64,000 nt of DNA from Pollenia angustigena (Eukaryota; Arthropoda; Insecta; Diptera; Polleniidae): positions 119,720,053 through 119,784,052 of the forward strand of contig OV884056.1 in assembly GCA_930367215.1 (NCBI GenBank), given 5' to 3'. Position 1 is the first letter of the stretch. Each line of letters begins with the position of its first letter. Position numbers and translations under genes: made by a program. The notes beneath the pieces are model-generated. The model ran no database searches. It was given only the letters and a program-made list of their open reading frames with translations, and was not told where the DNA came from. Shown here in pieces: positions 1 through 11,214 of the stretch.

Positions 1-54
1 TCACAATTAACATCGTGGATTATTGTTTTACTACCCTTTATTATATATGGGTTA

Positions 55-600
55 ATCCAAAGTGTTGAACGTGACGGTGGTACGCATAAAAAATGCAATA
101 ACATCTTAAACAACAAATATTTTTACTTTCTTTTGACCCTTAAATTAAAGCACTAAGAAAGCACTGGTCTTTATGCTAAAGATTATGGAGGGCGCGATTC
201 TAGGTCAAAGATAATGGCAAAAGAAGTAGCGGTTCGAACGTGAAAAAAATAGAAGTAGTTTTTATGGCCATGTATAAAAAGGCGTAATTCAGCGAAACCT
301 GGCACAATTTATTAGTCAAACTACTTTCAGAATTTTACGTAGCAATGTAACATTAAAATGTCTTTGGTTTGATTCCAAAACCTTCTGTATATTCTGGGTC
401 GATACGTGACATTTCGAACGTGAAATTTTTTCCATGATAATTAAACTGAATAATAATAAAAACAAAATAAAAATTTACCGTTAATCCGAATAGCATATTT
501 CTCTTTGAACTCTTCCTTAGATTACAGCCTATGAAAGAAAATTTTGTTGGAATAATTTTTATCAAATATCATCTCTTTTAAGGAAGATAATATTAAAAAG
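55..600 (+). repeat. Dispersed repeat, copy 1
   Basis: About 545 bp that recurs in the same orientation at roughly 7973-8520, with scattered substitutions and small indels. The second copy lies inside a hAT element (7740-9542), so this piece is probably the inner part of a related hAT copy whose left end is outside the window. Short open frames in it are not convincing genes. The I-like retrotransposon begins just right of it, so that element may have inserted here. Confidence 0.7.
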
Positions 601-830
601 AACATACAATAAAACATTCTTACAAATATTTCATTTATTTATTTATTTACGAATTAACTTATTATTAAAATTATAAGCTAATTACAAAGTTTAAGAGCAA
701 TAGCTGCATGGGCTTTCAGCTCAGATACGTAACATTATGATATATATTCTTAAATAAATGTATATACATATATAGTTTTTTTTAAGAAAATTGATTACGG
801 AAGTAATGTTGTTTAGGGTTGGCTTCAAGA

Positions 831-1513
831 TTAGTTAGGGTTATTGCGGTTAAAAGTCTGTTGTCTAATGTTATTGTATAGGGGACAGTGGGATAGTAAA
901 TGTTCTGGTGATAAAGGGAGGGTGATGTTACAGTTACATGTAGGGATATTAGGTATATTCAACAGCGAGCCATGCGTGAATTTTGTGTGTCCCAAACGGA
1001 CCCTTAGATATTTAGTGAAGTCTAATCTATTCATTCTATTGATGTCTGAATTAGCATACGTGTATATGTTAGTCTTTTCCTTATTAATAGTCTTGTACCA
1101 GTTCGATGTCCTTGGGTAAATATTATCGTTCCCTATATAGTATTCTCTAATAGATTTTAATGGGTCCTTTATGTTATAGTTTTCGGTAATAATGAGTGGC
1201 GATCTGAGGGCGCTTTTCGCAATGGCATCGGCGTACTCGTTTCCGTCAATGTTGCAATGGCCCGGTACCCAGATTAGAGTTAAACGATTTTGTTTCGCTA
1301 TTAGTGTGCTTCTTATGTGTGTGACATAAGGATTGTTGTTGTTTATATTGGTGATCATTTTTATGGCAGATAAGGAGTCCGTGCATATAGAATATTTTCC
1401 ACTTTTGCTACCTACATATTTGGTATCTTGGTATATTGCAATTAATTCTGCAGATAAAATTGAGCTATGAGGTGGTAAGATTGAGGTTTTAATGATCTCT
1501 CGATTCGTTGTGA
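831..1513 (-). pseudogene. I-like ORF2: RNase H (distal part) and C-terminal Cys/His motif
   Basis: Carries three RNase H landmarks: the Glu in SAELIAI, the Asp in ICTDSLSAIKM, and the His/Asp pair in VPGHCNIDGNEYADAIA. A C-terminal motif CNCN...SPEHLLSHC follows, as in many RNase H-bearing LINEs. The first catalytic Asp lies about 2.1 kb away at 3626-3813, beyond the hAT insertion. The open frame continues upstream into hAT sequence (to 1700), which is not part of the protein. The natural stop is near 831. Confidence 0.85.
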
Positions 1514-1662
1514 CACTATAATAGGGCTGCCAGAAGTTTGAACCTATCAACCAGGACACATAAAAAAATGGATAAATAATTACACCAAAAAAAACTTTTT
1601 TTAATTCATATGTATGTATGTATATGTAAAAAACATCCTTTTTTAAAGTTTTAAATCCAACA

Positions 1663-1919
1663 ATATATGAGGCTATTAGCGCAGAAGTGGTGTAACCCAC
1701 AATTTAATTTGGTTACGGTTCTGGTGTAAGAAATGTTCTTTGCACTATTTTTTACAGTGCATTAGTCGAGGTAGCCAACTGTTTGTTTTCAAAACAGATG
1801 GCGCTAGAAATATAGTTTTGCAAACCAAGTACTATAGTGCAAGAGAAGTGTTAGCTCTCATTATCTCATAATAAGTAGTCCGAGGTTACACCACTTCTGC
1901 GCTGATAGCCTCATATATA
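1663..1919. mobile_element. Small TIR element (MITE) inside the hAT
   Basis: About 257 bp with near-perfect inverted ends of about 36 bp (1663-1698 and 1884-1919; core GCGCAGAAGTGGTGTAACC and its complement). It has no coding capacity. The flanks are TA-rich, so a TA duplication (Tc1/mariner-like) is possible but cannot be resolved. Confidence 0.75.
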
Positions 1920-2212
1920 AAAAAAAAAAATTAACGTGTACCTCATGTAAATAAAAATTATGAAAAATAATAAAAAATTGAGCTTAAAATGTTCTAAACT
2001 ATAAAACTTTTCAGAAGATTGCACTTAATTTCGGTCTTTGATATAGTTATAAAACAGGCAGCATGTCATATTAAAATTAAACTTCCATTGAATAATACTC
2101 TCCAGTGTTTCAGTCTTTAACGAGTTTCTTTCTTTAGTCCATTGAGCAGACAAAGTACTTACATTGAAAAAATCAAAATCATTTGATTTTTCTTCAACCA
2201 AATCCACAACTG

Positions 2213-3150
2213 CACTGAAAGAAAAATGCTTCATATATTTAATGAATCATTTTCATAAAAAAGTTTTCCTTGGGTAAATGAAAATTTTCATTGTCTAAAT
2301 GGAATTTTATAGGTTTGATGAAGTATTTTCGATAAAATAGCTTCATTAGATTTCGTAATTACGTTAAAAATTTTCATTGGATATATGAAAACTTAAGTTT
2401 GTCCAAGTTAAACAAAAAATTTTAATTGGGAACTTAAAAAAACAATATACAAACATAACTATATTCATAAATTAATACAAAATTATAGTTTCCTTAAAAA
2501 AATGTTTAATTGTTATTTAAAAAATGTAAGATTTAATAACTTCATACATCTAATGTTACATGTATGCCATTAAATTTATGAAATCAAAAAATTTTTTTAT
2601 AAAAGCAACATATTTCAATAATTGCCTTCATAAATTTAAATTTTCATTATGACAATAAAAATGTCATTATAGTAATGAAACAAAAACTTTCAATCCACTT
2701 TCAATCAACGTTGTTATTGTTATTATGGACAATTTAATCTCATATTTACGGTCTTAATTGAGAAAAAAAACATAGTTTTTTTATACAAAAACTACACTGC
2801 ACCGGTAGACTAGCTGGTAGTGAGCTAGTCTATCAGCACCGAGGTTACATGTTCGAATCCCACCAGAGACAGAAAAAAAATAAAAAATAAAATAAAGTAA
2901 AATAAAATAAGAAAAAAGAAAAAAAAATAAATAAAAAAAAAATAAAAAAAAAAAAAAAAAAATTTCACTTTATTGAAAGTATTCATCCAATGAATAATAT
3001 TCATGGATCTAATGTAATGTTTCATTAAGTCCTTTTAATGAAACAGGTTTCATTGATCCAACGAAGCGCTGCATAGGTTCCTTTATAATGCAATTTTTCA
3101 TGGGATTAATGTCAAAATTCGTTAGTATTGCGAAGAAAATTCTTTCAGTG
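2213..3150. mobile_element. CACTA-type non-autonomous element
   Basis: Starts CACTGAAAGAAAAA and ends TTTCTTTCAGTG-like, flanked by TG on both sides (2211-2212 and 3151-3152), a 2-bp duplication. The same termini and a 2-bp duplication (TA) bound the autonomous-type CACTA at 12645-19281, so this 938-bp copy is probably mobilised by that family. It has no coding sequence. It contains a tRNA-derived SINE at about 2797-2960. Its subterminal regions are rich in short ATTCAT/CATTAATG-type motifs, like the large element. Confidence 0.82.
2797..2962 (+). repeat. tRNA-derived SINE with A-rich tail
   Basis: Contains an A-box-like segment (TAGCTGGTAGTG) and a B-box (GTTCGAATCCC) about 40 bp apart, the internal RNA polymerase III promoter layout of tRNA-derived SINEs, followed by an A-rich tail (AAATAAAATAAAGT-type, about 2873-2960). 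It does not fold into a complete cloverleaf, so it is not called as a tRNA gene. Confidence 0.65.
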
Positions 3151-3625
3151 TGTAAAACTCATCAATTGACAAAGCCATACACGCATTGATTAGGACAACA
3201 TCCGACTCAGTTGACAATTGAATTGAAACGTTTTTGGGCTGCTTTAGAGAAATCAATTTGTTATCGGTTTTCGATTACTTATAAAAGCTGTTTACACGGT
3301 ATAACTTTTACAGCAACTAGTTGAAACAAAATTTGAAAAAGGTTTGAGTCTCATCTAATATTATTGCAAGCTTTTAGTTAAACCACGTTACACCACATAA
3401 CAGTTGAATTTAATTAAAGTTTTTTATACAATTGCCTTAAGTAAGCAATGTTATAAGAGAAATAATAAACTTTGTTAACAACTAAAACCAGCAAAAATCA
3501 AATTTTTTGTCTTGACCTGTACAAAAAACCAGGACAATTTAAAAGTGGACCAGGACACCAGGACAAGTAGTCTAAAACCAGGACAACCCTGGAAAACCAG
3601 GACGTATGGCAGGCCTACACTATAA

Positions 3626-4911
3626 CCCACTAGATTTTCGGCCTTTGAGCAGTCTGTAAATATAAATCTGTTTAATAGGATTCGAAATTGGAGAGGGTTG
3701 TGCTGATTTTTCAAGAGTTTGTGAAGCGACATATTTCTACTTTTTTGATTGAGTAACCATGGTGGTTTTTCTTTCAAATCACTTTTAAATGGTTTTAGAC
3801 TTAGTTGGAACATATCAGAGATAGTTTTTATTCTAGCAATTGTAGATGGGGTTTTTGGAGCTCTTTTTGATTTTACTGATTATTGTCATAATAAATTCCA
3901 GCAGTCTGTTGGGATTATTGCCGAATGTACGCAATAGTTCGGTCAGTACAATTTTAAGTTGAGTGTCTAAGGGTGGTATGTTTGACTCATAGAGCATATT
4001 ATTAAGAGGAGTTGATCTAAATGCTCCAAGGGAACATCTGACCGCTGCGTTTAGAATCTTGTTTATAGGGTTTAATTTTGACTTTGCATAGAATCCGAAA
4101 AAAGGGAGTCAATATGTGATTTTTGAAATTATTAATACATTGATTAATGATATTAAATTTAATGTATTGCAGTTAAATTTATGGTTTGATAGGCATTTAA
4201 TGACATTAAGAGATCTGTTTGACGAGTTTGTTAGTTTATTATGTAAGTGTCCTAAGTGCATCTCTTGTTTAATTATATACCTAGTATTCTCAAGTTATCA
4301 ACTTCAGTAAGTTGAGAGTTTGAGGCAGTTATGGTGCATTTACACTGTTTTTTTCGACATATGTATACAAACCTGCATTTAGATGTTGAGAGAGATGCTC
4401 CAGAAATATTGCACCACCGATTTATATTGTTAAATACGCAATCTAAGTTAATTTTCGGATTTTTTGACTTATTGGAATTTATTATTAAATTGAAGTCATC
4501 GGCGTATGCCGTAAACTCTATTTCCTTATTTATTTCTATAACCGAGCAAAGCTTGTTATAGGCTATTAAGAATAGTATGACTGATAACGGCGATCCTTGA
4601 GGGATGCCGTTATCAATTGGGTATAAAGGAGAATAGTGGTTGCGTATTCTAACTGACAGTTTTCGATTTGTCATAAAATTTTTAACATAATTTGTAATAT
4701 GTGGGCCAACTTTCCATTCTCCTAGTTGATTAACTATGGTATGGATACCAATTTTGTCAAACGCCTTTTCAAAGTCCAACGATATTATTGTTGTATGTTT
4801 TCCCTTAGATAAACTATTTGCAATATGATAATCTATGTACAGAAGATTATCTAATGAAGATCTACCACGTATAAAGCCGAACTGTCGGTATAGGTTGATA
4901 CAAACTACCAT
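3626..4911 (-). pseudogene. I-like ORF2: reverse transcriptase and start of RNase H
   Basis: The RT palm at 4273-4911 is clear: QFGFIRGRSSLDNL near its start, LDFEKAFDKI (motif A Asp), GIPQGSPLS (motif B) and AYADDFN (motif C YADD). At 3626-3813 the frame carries IFTDCSKAEN, the first RNase H Asp, where the usual Gly after Asp is Cys. The intervening thumb/connection (about 3820-4270) is shifted in frame. The RNase H part ends at the hAT target duplication (3618-3625) and resumes at 1513. Confidence 0.87.
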
Positions 4912-5625
4912 AGGCGGTTTGCAATCATTTTTTCAAGAGTTTTTGCTAAACATGAGTTTAACGAAATAGGCCTGTAGGATTCTAGTAAAGTTTTGTCTTT
5001 TCCCGATTTGTGTATAGGAACCACAACGCTTAACTTGAATTGTTGAGGTATATTATTTTATTAATATATTATAAAGTTTCAGTAGACGTTGCTTCATTAC
5101 CAAAGGTAGATGTTTTAACATCGGGTATGAAATCCGATCTCTACCGTGTGTTTTACCTTTCACTTTTTTTAGTACAGCATTCAGCTCAAGGAGATTGAAA
5201 TCATCCTCTATTTGTAATGCCTCAGGGCTCGGTGAGAGGGTGCTTAATGTGGTAAATACGTTATTTTTACATTTGCGGAAGTCAGAGGAAAATTTGGAAT
5301 CGGAAGAATTTTTTGACCAAACGCTTCCAATTTCGTTTGCTATTCTAGAGTCTGTTATAAGACTGTTATTGGGGTTATTTAAAGATTGGACGCAGTGTAT
5401 GTATGTCTTTGCCTTATATCCTGTAAATGCCCTGATATTTGACCATATTTTTTCCGTTCTAGTTGATGGATTTATGGTAGATGTAAACTTTAAAATAGAT
5501 TCTCGTTTCGATATTTTTATTTCACGGCGTTGGCCCTCTTATAGTTTATTAAGCACTCCAAAAATGATTTTTTGAGGGATTGCAACATTTGCGGATTCTC
5601 GAATGATCCTACAAAAATTTACAGT
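4912..5625 (-). pseudogene. I-like ORF2: linker between endonuclease and RT, frame-broken
   Basis: This 714-bp stretch joins the endonuclease (5626-6405) to the RT palm. All three minus-strand frames are interrupted, and only short in-frame pieces remain. Open frames on the other strand (for example 5195-5575) are antisense shadows. Confidence 0.6.
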
Positions 5626-6405
5626 TTACCTGTTGATATTTTCACTTGTTTGCCTTTTGGCTTCAGATTCAATGCATTGGCATCGGTATGTTTCCCAGTT
5701 TGCACTTTCTAATTTAAATTTTGGTCTAAAAATTTGGGTCGTATCAATATTCGTATCAAAGAAAATAATTATTATTATGGGAAAGTGATCGCTACCATAC
5801 AATGTATCCTCTACATTACATTTAGCGTGGGACGCAATTGAGGGAGAGCCGAAAGTTAAATAGACATTAGTGAAGGTAGAGTGGCTGTTAAAGAGGGTAG
5901 GCGAACCGTCCTTTAAGAGAATATAATTCGATTGATTTACAAATTCAGATAACGTTTTACCCTTTTTGTTGTTCGAGATTGATCCCCAGGATGAGTGCCA
6001 ACTATTAAAATCTCCGGTAACTAGTATTGAAGAGTTGGTATTATGCAAGACATTCTCAAGATTGTTTTTTGTAAAAATTTTTTCAGGGGAAATATACACA
6101 GACATTATTTTGAATTTGATTTTGGATTGAATTTCGACACATATGGCATCAACGTCGTTTGAAACATGTATTGTCCTATGCTGTAAGGATTTGTGAACCA
6201 ACAGTGCTACACCCCCATAACGGGTTGTAGATGTGTTGATTGAATAGAGGGAATAATTAATAGGAAAAGGGTAAGTTTAGCCGCTATGTATATGAGTTTC
6301 CTGTAGTGAAATGATTTTTGGATAAAAGCGCTTAATCAGAATATTCAGCTCATTGTAATTGTTAGTTAGTCCGTTAACATTCCATTGAATGATTTTAAGT
6401 GCCAT
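5626..6405 (-). pseudogene. I-like ORF2: apurinic-type endonuclease domain
   Basis: ORF2 begins at an ATG at 6405, with IIQWNVNGL (Asn of the EN fold) and ISLQETH (catalytic Glu) in the first 40 residues. A stop follows, then the domain continues from about 6230 with VTGDFNSWHSSWGS (Asp/Asn) and YGSDHFPIII (Ser-Asp-His). These are the hallmark residues of LINE AP-endonucleases, which nick target DNA to prime reverse transcription. The early stop and the downstream frame changes make it non-functional. Confidence 0.85.
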
Positions 6406-6725
6406 TAAAAATATGTAGGTATAAAAAAAAAGTTGTTAGTTTTCTGATGATAAACTAAATTAGCCTAAACTGAATAAAACGATTAATAAAGTTGTTATAA
6501 CATTTTATGGTAGTTATTAATAGGAGGTAACATTTACATCGATAGAATGATTCGGCCCCCGTGGCCCAACCGTATGGTCAACCAGTATACAATGAACTAA
6601 CCGTTAGGTTGCGTCATATGGACCTGGCTGACCCACTAGTTAGACCACGGGCACCGAACCAATCTACCAATGTTTAATAAATCTATTTACGTTAATTAAT
6701 AAAAAAACAATTAATTATATTATTA
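6406..6725. other. Non-coding gap in I-like element
   Basis: Between the ORF1 remnant and ORF2. It includes a GC-richer patch (about 6550-6660) unlike its surroundings, containing GGCCCCCGTGGCCCAA and its approximate complement near GTTAGACCACGGGCACC, which could form an imperfect hairpin of about 100 bp. I could not assign it to a known family. Confidence 0.4.
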
Positions 6726-7175
6726 TTAATTAATTATACGTTGTCTTTTTGATGTTTTAAGAGTTAGAATATTGATTTTGTCTTCAACTGATTGCGATGG
6801 TAATTCGCCGGTTTGTGAAGAGTTGCTGGTGGTATCTGTGTCCTGATCGGATACTTCAATGTCAGTATAGTTTGTTATGTTTCGCTTTGGAAGTAGATTT
6901 GTAGGTGGTGGCATAGTGTTTGTTGAGGTAGAAGCTCTGTTGTTTTCATTATGTGCAGCTATGGGCAAATGCAAAAAGAGCGAACGATGTGTATACATAC
7001 TCAAAAAACAAAGAGCATAAAACCAACAAATGCAAACGTAAACAAACCAATCCAATGCCACACATGCAATGCTTTCAATGTAGTGGTGCCCATACATGAT
7101 TATGTGCATTTTTTGTTGCTGTTGCTGTCGACGTTGGCTGCGATGCGTTGTTTGTTGATTTGGTAACTGAGGCAT
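6726..7175 (-). pseudogene. Putative ORF1 remnant of the I-like element
   Basis: An open frame upstream of ORF2 and on the same strand. It has a Gln run near its start, a hydrophobic middle that looks non-coding, and a Ser/Thr/Pro-rich second half ending near a basic stretch. The CCHC zinc knuckles expected for I-type ORF1 are absent, so if this is ORF1 it has lost its nucleic-acid-binding end. Assignment rests on position only. Confidence 0.35.
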
Positions 7176-7252
7176 AGCTATTTGATGTTGATGGATTTCT
7201 TTCGTGGTATTTTTTTCTGCTGTTTTTTATTGACTTTTTCCAAGGTTATAAT

Positions 7253-7395
7253 CAGCGTTACCGTTGTGATACTAAAGTATCAATTTGACCCTTTTTCGAC
7301 AGTCTTGATACCTTTTATGACCCTTTCTTTAAATTATACTTTTGTATCATTTTCACCTATTTTGTGCCACTTTTTGACCCTTTTTGGAATATTTT
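7253..7395 (+). mobile_element. Truncated hAT left end
   Basis: Begins CAGCGTTACCGTTGTGATAC and matches the first about 140 bp of the complete hAT at 7740-9542. It stops at about 7395, where the A-rich 3' end of the minus-strand Jockey element begins, so the Jockey probably inserted into this hAT copy. I did not find its matching right end. Confidence 0.7.
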
Positions 7396-7519
7396 TTTAA
7401 TAATTTATTTTTATTATTGAATCTTTCTTATCGAAATTTACAATATGTATTCAAATCTTAATTCTACTTGTTTTTTATTAGTTGTTACCAATGTAACCAC
7501 TAACTGCTGTATTCAAATT

Positions 7520-7717
7520 TTAAAAATGTCTTCTAGTTAGGCTCAAAGTATCGGTTATTTTTAGCCTCTGGTGACCTTCGAACTGAAGCAGACCCCGAGC
7601 GAGGTAGTTAGAGTGGGCCATTAGTTTATCGATGTAGCTAATTGAATATTTTTTAATTTCCTCCTGGATAGTGGGGACGTTGAGATCTCTGTAGATAATA
7701 TCATTACGTATATACCA
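7520..7717 (-). pseudogene. Jockey-1 ORF2 C-terminus
   Basis: Encodes the extreme C-terminus of the Jockey ORF2 (APWYIRNDIIYRDLNVP... ...SNYLARGLL), downstream of the RT thumb. The same motif order appears at the 3' end of Jockey 2. It is separated from the RT segment by the TIR element 7727-11205, whose 9-bp duplication overlaps the join. The frame is open to its natural stop. Confidence 0.85.
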
Positions 7718-7739
7718 TGGGGCGCACGGTGGTCCCAAT

Positions 7740-9542
7740 CAGCGTTACCGTTGTGATACTAAGGTATCAATTTGACCCTTTTTCGACGGTGTTGATACCT
7801 TTTATGACCCTTTTTTAAATTATACTTTTGTATCATTATCACCTATTTTGTGACACTTTTTGACCCTTTTTTGGAAATAGCTCTCACATTTTGTTTTTTG
7901 TCAACACTGCGAAACAGAAGTGCTAAACAAATGTTTTAGAAATAAGCATTGCTTGATAAGGGTAATTCCAAAGTGTTGAACGTGACAGTCGTACGCATCA
8001 AATATGTAATAACATTTTAAACAAAAAATATTTTTACGTTCTCTTATCCCTAAAATTATAGCACTTAGAAAGCATTGTTATCTATGCTAAATTTTATGGA
8101 GGGCTTGATTCTAGGTCAAAGATAATGGCAAAAGAAGTAGCGGTTCGAACGTGAAAAAAAGAAGTAGTTTTTGTGGCCATGTATAAAAAGGCGTAATTCA
8201 GCGAAACCTTGTACAATTTTTTTGTCAAACTACTTTCAGAATTTTACGTAGCCAATGTAACATTAAAATGTCTTGGTTTGATTCCAAAATCTTCTGTGTT
8301 TTCTTTTTTTTAAGCCAAAATCTGGGTCGATACGTGACATTTCGAACGTGAAATTTTTTCCATAATAATTTAACTGAATAATGAATAAAATAAAATAAAA
8401 ATTTACCGTTAATCCGAAAAACATATTTCACTTTGAACTCTTCCTTAGATTGCAGGCCATGTAAGAAAATTTTTTTGGAATAGTTTTTATCAAATATCAC
8501 CTCTTTTAAGAAAGATAAATATTAAAGAAAACATACAATAAATCATTCTCACATATAAGGAATTACGTTTGCACAACTTTGCAGTCTGATTGTTCATCTA
8601 AGTGAACAATTTTATGAGTAAATTTACAAAATTAGTAAAATCTAATATTTCTCTATAACAATATCGTAAAATAATCAGCTTTTAATAACTTTTAAATTTT
8701 CGGTCACGGTGGGTGGACCTTTTGAAGGAAATGTCCATATGGAACAGACTCATGGTATAAACTTACAATTCCATGCTTTCTTCTCCTTGATTTTTGATAG
8801 TAAAGTACAATTTCCCTAAAAGCAAACATAACTCATATACATATTTGTTATTTTTACGATGGTTTCTTTTCAAAACAAAAATTTGACATTTTATTAAAAA
8901 AATGCAATTTGGTGTTTTGCTCTCTTAAAGAGTAGCATGTTTTATTCAAAAAAATTCGCCCTTAATAATGGCAAAAGGTATTGAGCTTTTCGCCCCCTTT
9001 TGAATCGACAGTGTTGAGAGTGCCCTAACAGGAATGAAAACAAGAGGTAAATATTGCTAAATTAGTGGAAATTCCCAAATATTTGGTAACAGCGGTATGA
9101 TAGCAAAGTCTAATATTTATTAAAAATCGTAAAAGCTTTAAAAAATCTGACACTTACAGGAAAAAATAGCTTTAATCGAGAAAATGGTTACAATTTGATT
9201 GCAAAATTTAAAACTAAAATTTATTTGACATCGCTTAATCGGAAAATTACATAAACATTATTAAAAAATTAGCTATAATGATAAAGAATAAACTTTTTGT
9301 CAGGTGTTAAAAACAGGACAGAGCATTCCATAAAAAAATTAAGTTTTTTGAGCTCTTCCTACCTGAAACATTATTTTTTTGTTTGCTTATAAAAAACTTG
9401 GTCTTATTATGTTCATTTAAATGGGAAATACTGCTTATAAAAAACTTGACCCTTTTTTTATTGAAATACCCTTTTTTTGACCCCTTGTTCTGGAAAATCC
9501 CCTTTTTGTGACCCTTTTCGAAAATTTCCAACGGTAACCCTG
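7740..9542. mobile_element. hAT-type transposon, non-autonomous, 8-bp TSD
   Basis: Starts CAGCGTTACCGTTG and ends CAACGGTAACCCTG. It is flanked by GTCCCAAT on both sides (7732-7739, 9543-9550); that 8-mer lies inside the left terminus of the surrounding TIR element. The CAG...CTG ends and 8-bp duplication mark it as hAT. It contains repeated TTTGACCC motifs near both ends and the dispersed repeat also found at 55-600. No transposase frame is recognisable. Confidence 0.87.
7973..8520 (+). repeat. Dispersed repeat, copy 2
   Basis: Same sequence and orientation as 55-600. Here it is internal to the hAT 7740-9542, which suggests that copy 1 is a fragment of the same hAT family. Confidence 0.7.
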
Positions 9543-9715
9543 GTCCCAATGACTAGTTTAGCCCGAAAAAAGTCTTTTTGTCGGATCGTACATATGTGAA
9601 TTTTTTGGTTGGTTTTATAATGACAAGTCTTCAGCCTACATAACGGTATACATTTTTTTATTATATCAGCAATATTAATACTGCAGTACTGTTTTAAAGT
9701 CAAACAATAGATTAG

Positions 9716-10216
9716 CAGCCGTATTCATAATGAAAATTTGGCATGAAGTTAGCAAAACGTTTATTCATAATACACTTACCAAACTCTGGCTAACGATTTA
9801 CTAAACTCTTGTTAACGAGATGCCAAACGTTTGCCAACTTGTGAAAAACAGCCATTTAATGTCAAACAATTTTGTTGGTTTTTTTAAAATAACTGTTTTT
9901 TTCAATTAACTGTCTTTTACTTAATTTATTTTAATTTTAAAAACTTTTTAAAATTTTTATATGTGAAGCGAAAAACAAAAAAAGAAAAAATTAGAAATTC
10001 AGCGATGATTAATGCAAAACGTGTTGCATTTTTGAGTAAAACAATGTGGCATCATTAAAATTCAGAGTTGATTTATTAATAGTTGGCAGATGGAGAAAAG
10101 TTCGTTATGAATTAACTTTGTGCCAACAAGCTGCTAAGCTTAATCGGCATTCTAGTTAGCAGCTCGTTGTACGTAGTGTACAAACTGTGGCTAACTTTTT
10201 GTTATGAATACGGCTG
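9716..10216. mobile_element. MITE with CAGCCGTATTCATAA ends
   Basis: About 500 bp with inverted termini CAGCCGTATTCATAAT / TTATGAATACGGCTG, plus internal inverted matches (GGCTAAC and GTTAGCC motifs). It has no coding capacity and sits inside the 9-bp-TSD element. The flanks (TTAG / TAAG) suggest a 3-bp duplication of TWA type, which would fit Harbinger-like MITEs, but this is not certain. Confidence 0.7.
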
Positions 10217-10740
10217 TAAGTTTTTTTTTTATAACAGAGAAGACAATATTTTAGTTCGGTTTGAAAATCTTGTCAAATAAAACGAAAATATAATATTCCT
10301 TATTATTTGGAGGTTTTATTTATACAATTGGGGTATTTTTTTTATAATTCCTTATATGCCGACGATTTTGCATTTCGTTCAGAAAAAAATACGTGAAAAC
10401 TGAGATGTATTCGTTAATTGTTCAATTTTAATTGCATTATAACTTGTGTTAGAGTTTTAATTGTGAATTTAACCCGATTTAGCAAAATATTGTATATTGT
10501 TATCATCTATGATATGTGGCCAGTTAAATGGTAAAAAAATTTCCTGCCGATTTCTGCCTGAAAGACCTCATATAAAATCATTTAGTTGCGATGTCTATCA
10601 CCAAAAGAGAATTGTTTAATGTTTGGTTCTTTGAAAAGGTGCAAGAAAAAAAATTTAATGCTGTTATATATTACATTTTAATGAAAATTGGTATAAAAAA
10701 TTATGAAAATGAAAGCTATACAAAAAAATTAACCTAATTA

Positions 10741-11048
10741 AAAAATTAACATAACCTAACTTATTTTTAATAAAACCTTTAAAACACAATATTCCTATCT
10801 TTTTTTCTATTTTTACAACTTTTATTAATCATTATGCTCTCAGTGAAAATATTTAAATATACAAATTAACGCAGTCATTATGTCAACTTGTTTTAAAAAA
10901 TTAACATAACCTAACTTATTTTTAATAAAACCTTTAAAACACAATATTCCTATCTTTTTTCTATTTTTACAACTTCTATTAATCATTATGCTCTCAGTGA
11001 AAATATTTAAATATACAAATTAACGCAGTCATTATGTCAACTTGTTTT
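10741..11048. repeat. Tandem duplication of about 155 bp
   Basis: Two adjacent, nearly identical units (about 10741-10893 and 10896-11048), each running from AAAAAATTAACATAACC to TTATGTCAACTTG. Non-coding, within the 9-bp-TSD transposon. Confidence 0.8.
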
Positions 11049-11214
11049 GTATGAAAAGTGCCACGCCCCCTCAATCGAATCCGCCCATTTTTGGCGTGAG
11101 CTCGCACCGTACTAAGTCACTAATTCGTAGAAATTTTATCCCTCTAAGTGCTTTTAAAAAAGAGTTATGACTTTTTTCGCGCTAAATTCTTCATTGGGAC
11201 CACTGTGGGGCGCA

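Larger units (their letters stand above)
1522..3617. mobile_element. hAT-type transposon, non-autonomous, 8-bp TSD
   Basis: Begins TAGGGCTGCCA and ends TGGCAGGCCTA, a short imperfect terminal inverted repeat. It is flanked on both sides by CACTATAA (1514-1521 and 3618-3625), the 8-bp duplication expected of hAT elements. The duplication falls inside the RNase H reading frame of the I-like element, which is open on both sides, so the insertion is certain. No transposase is visible. The interior holds at least two later insertions (1663-1919, 2213-3150) and CCAGGACA-rich subterminal repeats near the right end. Confidence 0.88.
625..7245 (-). mobile_element. I-like non-LTR retrotransposon, degraded
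   Basis: Minus-strand LINE with endonuclease (EN), reverse transcriptase (RT), RNase H and a C-terminal Cys/His motif in the order EN-RT-RNase H. An RNase H domain in a LINE is typical of the I/LOA group. The 3' end at about 625-650 is a short TAAA-type tail. The only ORF1-like remnant is at 6726-7175, and no clear 5' end or target duplication was found. A hAT element (1522-3617) splits RNase H. Frameshifts and stops throughout make this a dead copy. I clade is my best placement; LOA is the alternative. Confidence 0.8.
7727..11205. mobile_element. Unclassified TIR transposon, 9-bp TSD, holding a nested hAT
   Basis: Ends CGGTGGTCCCAAT and ATTGGGACCACTG. Once the nested hAT is discounted, the inverted ends match over about 35 bp (…TTTAGC.CGAAAAAAGTC). 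It is flanked by TGGGGCGCA on both sides (7718-7726, 11206-11214), inside an otherwise continuous Jockey frame. Nine-bp duplications are typical of Mutator-like elements, but an 8-bp hAT-like site with one chance match is possible. No transposase is seen. Without the hAT it is about 1.67 kb. Confidence 0.82.
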
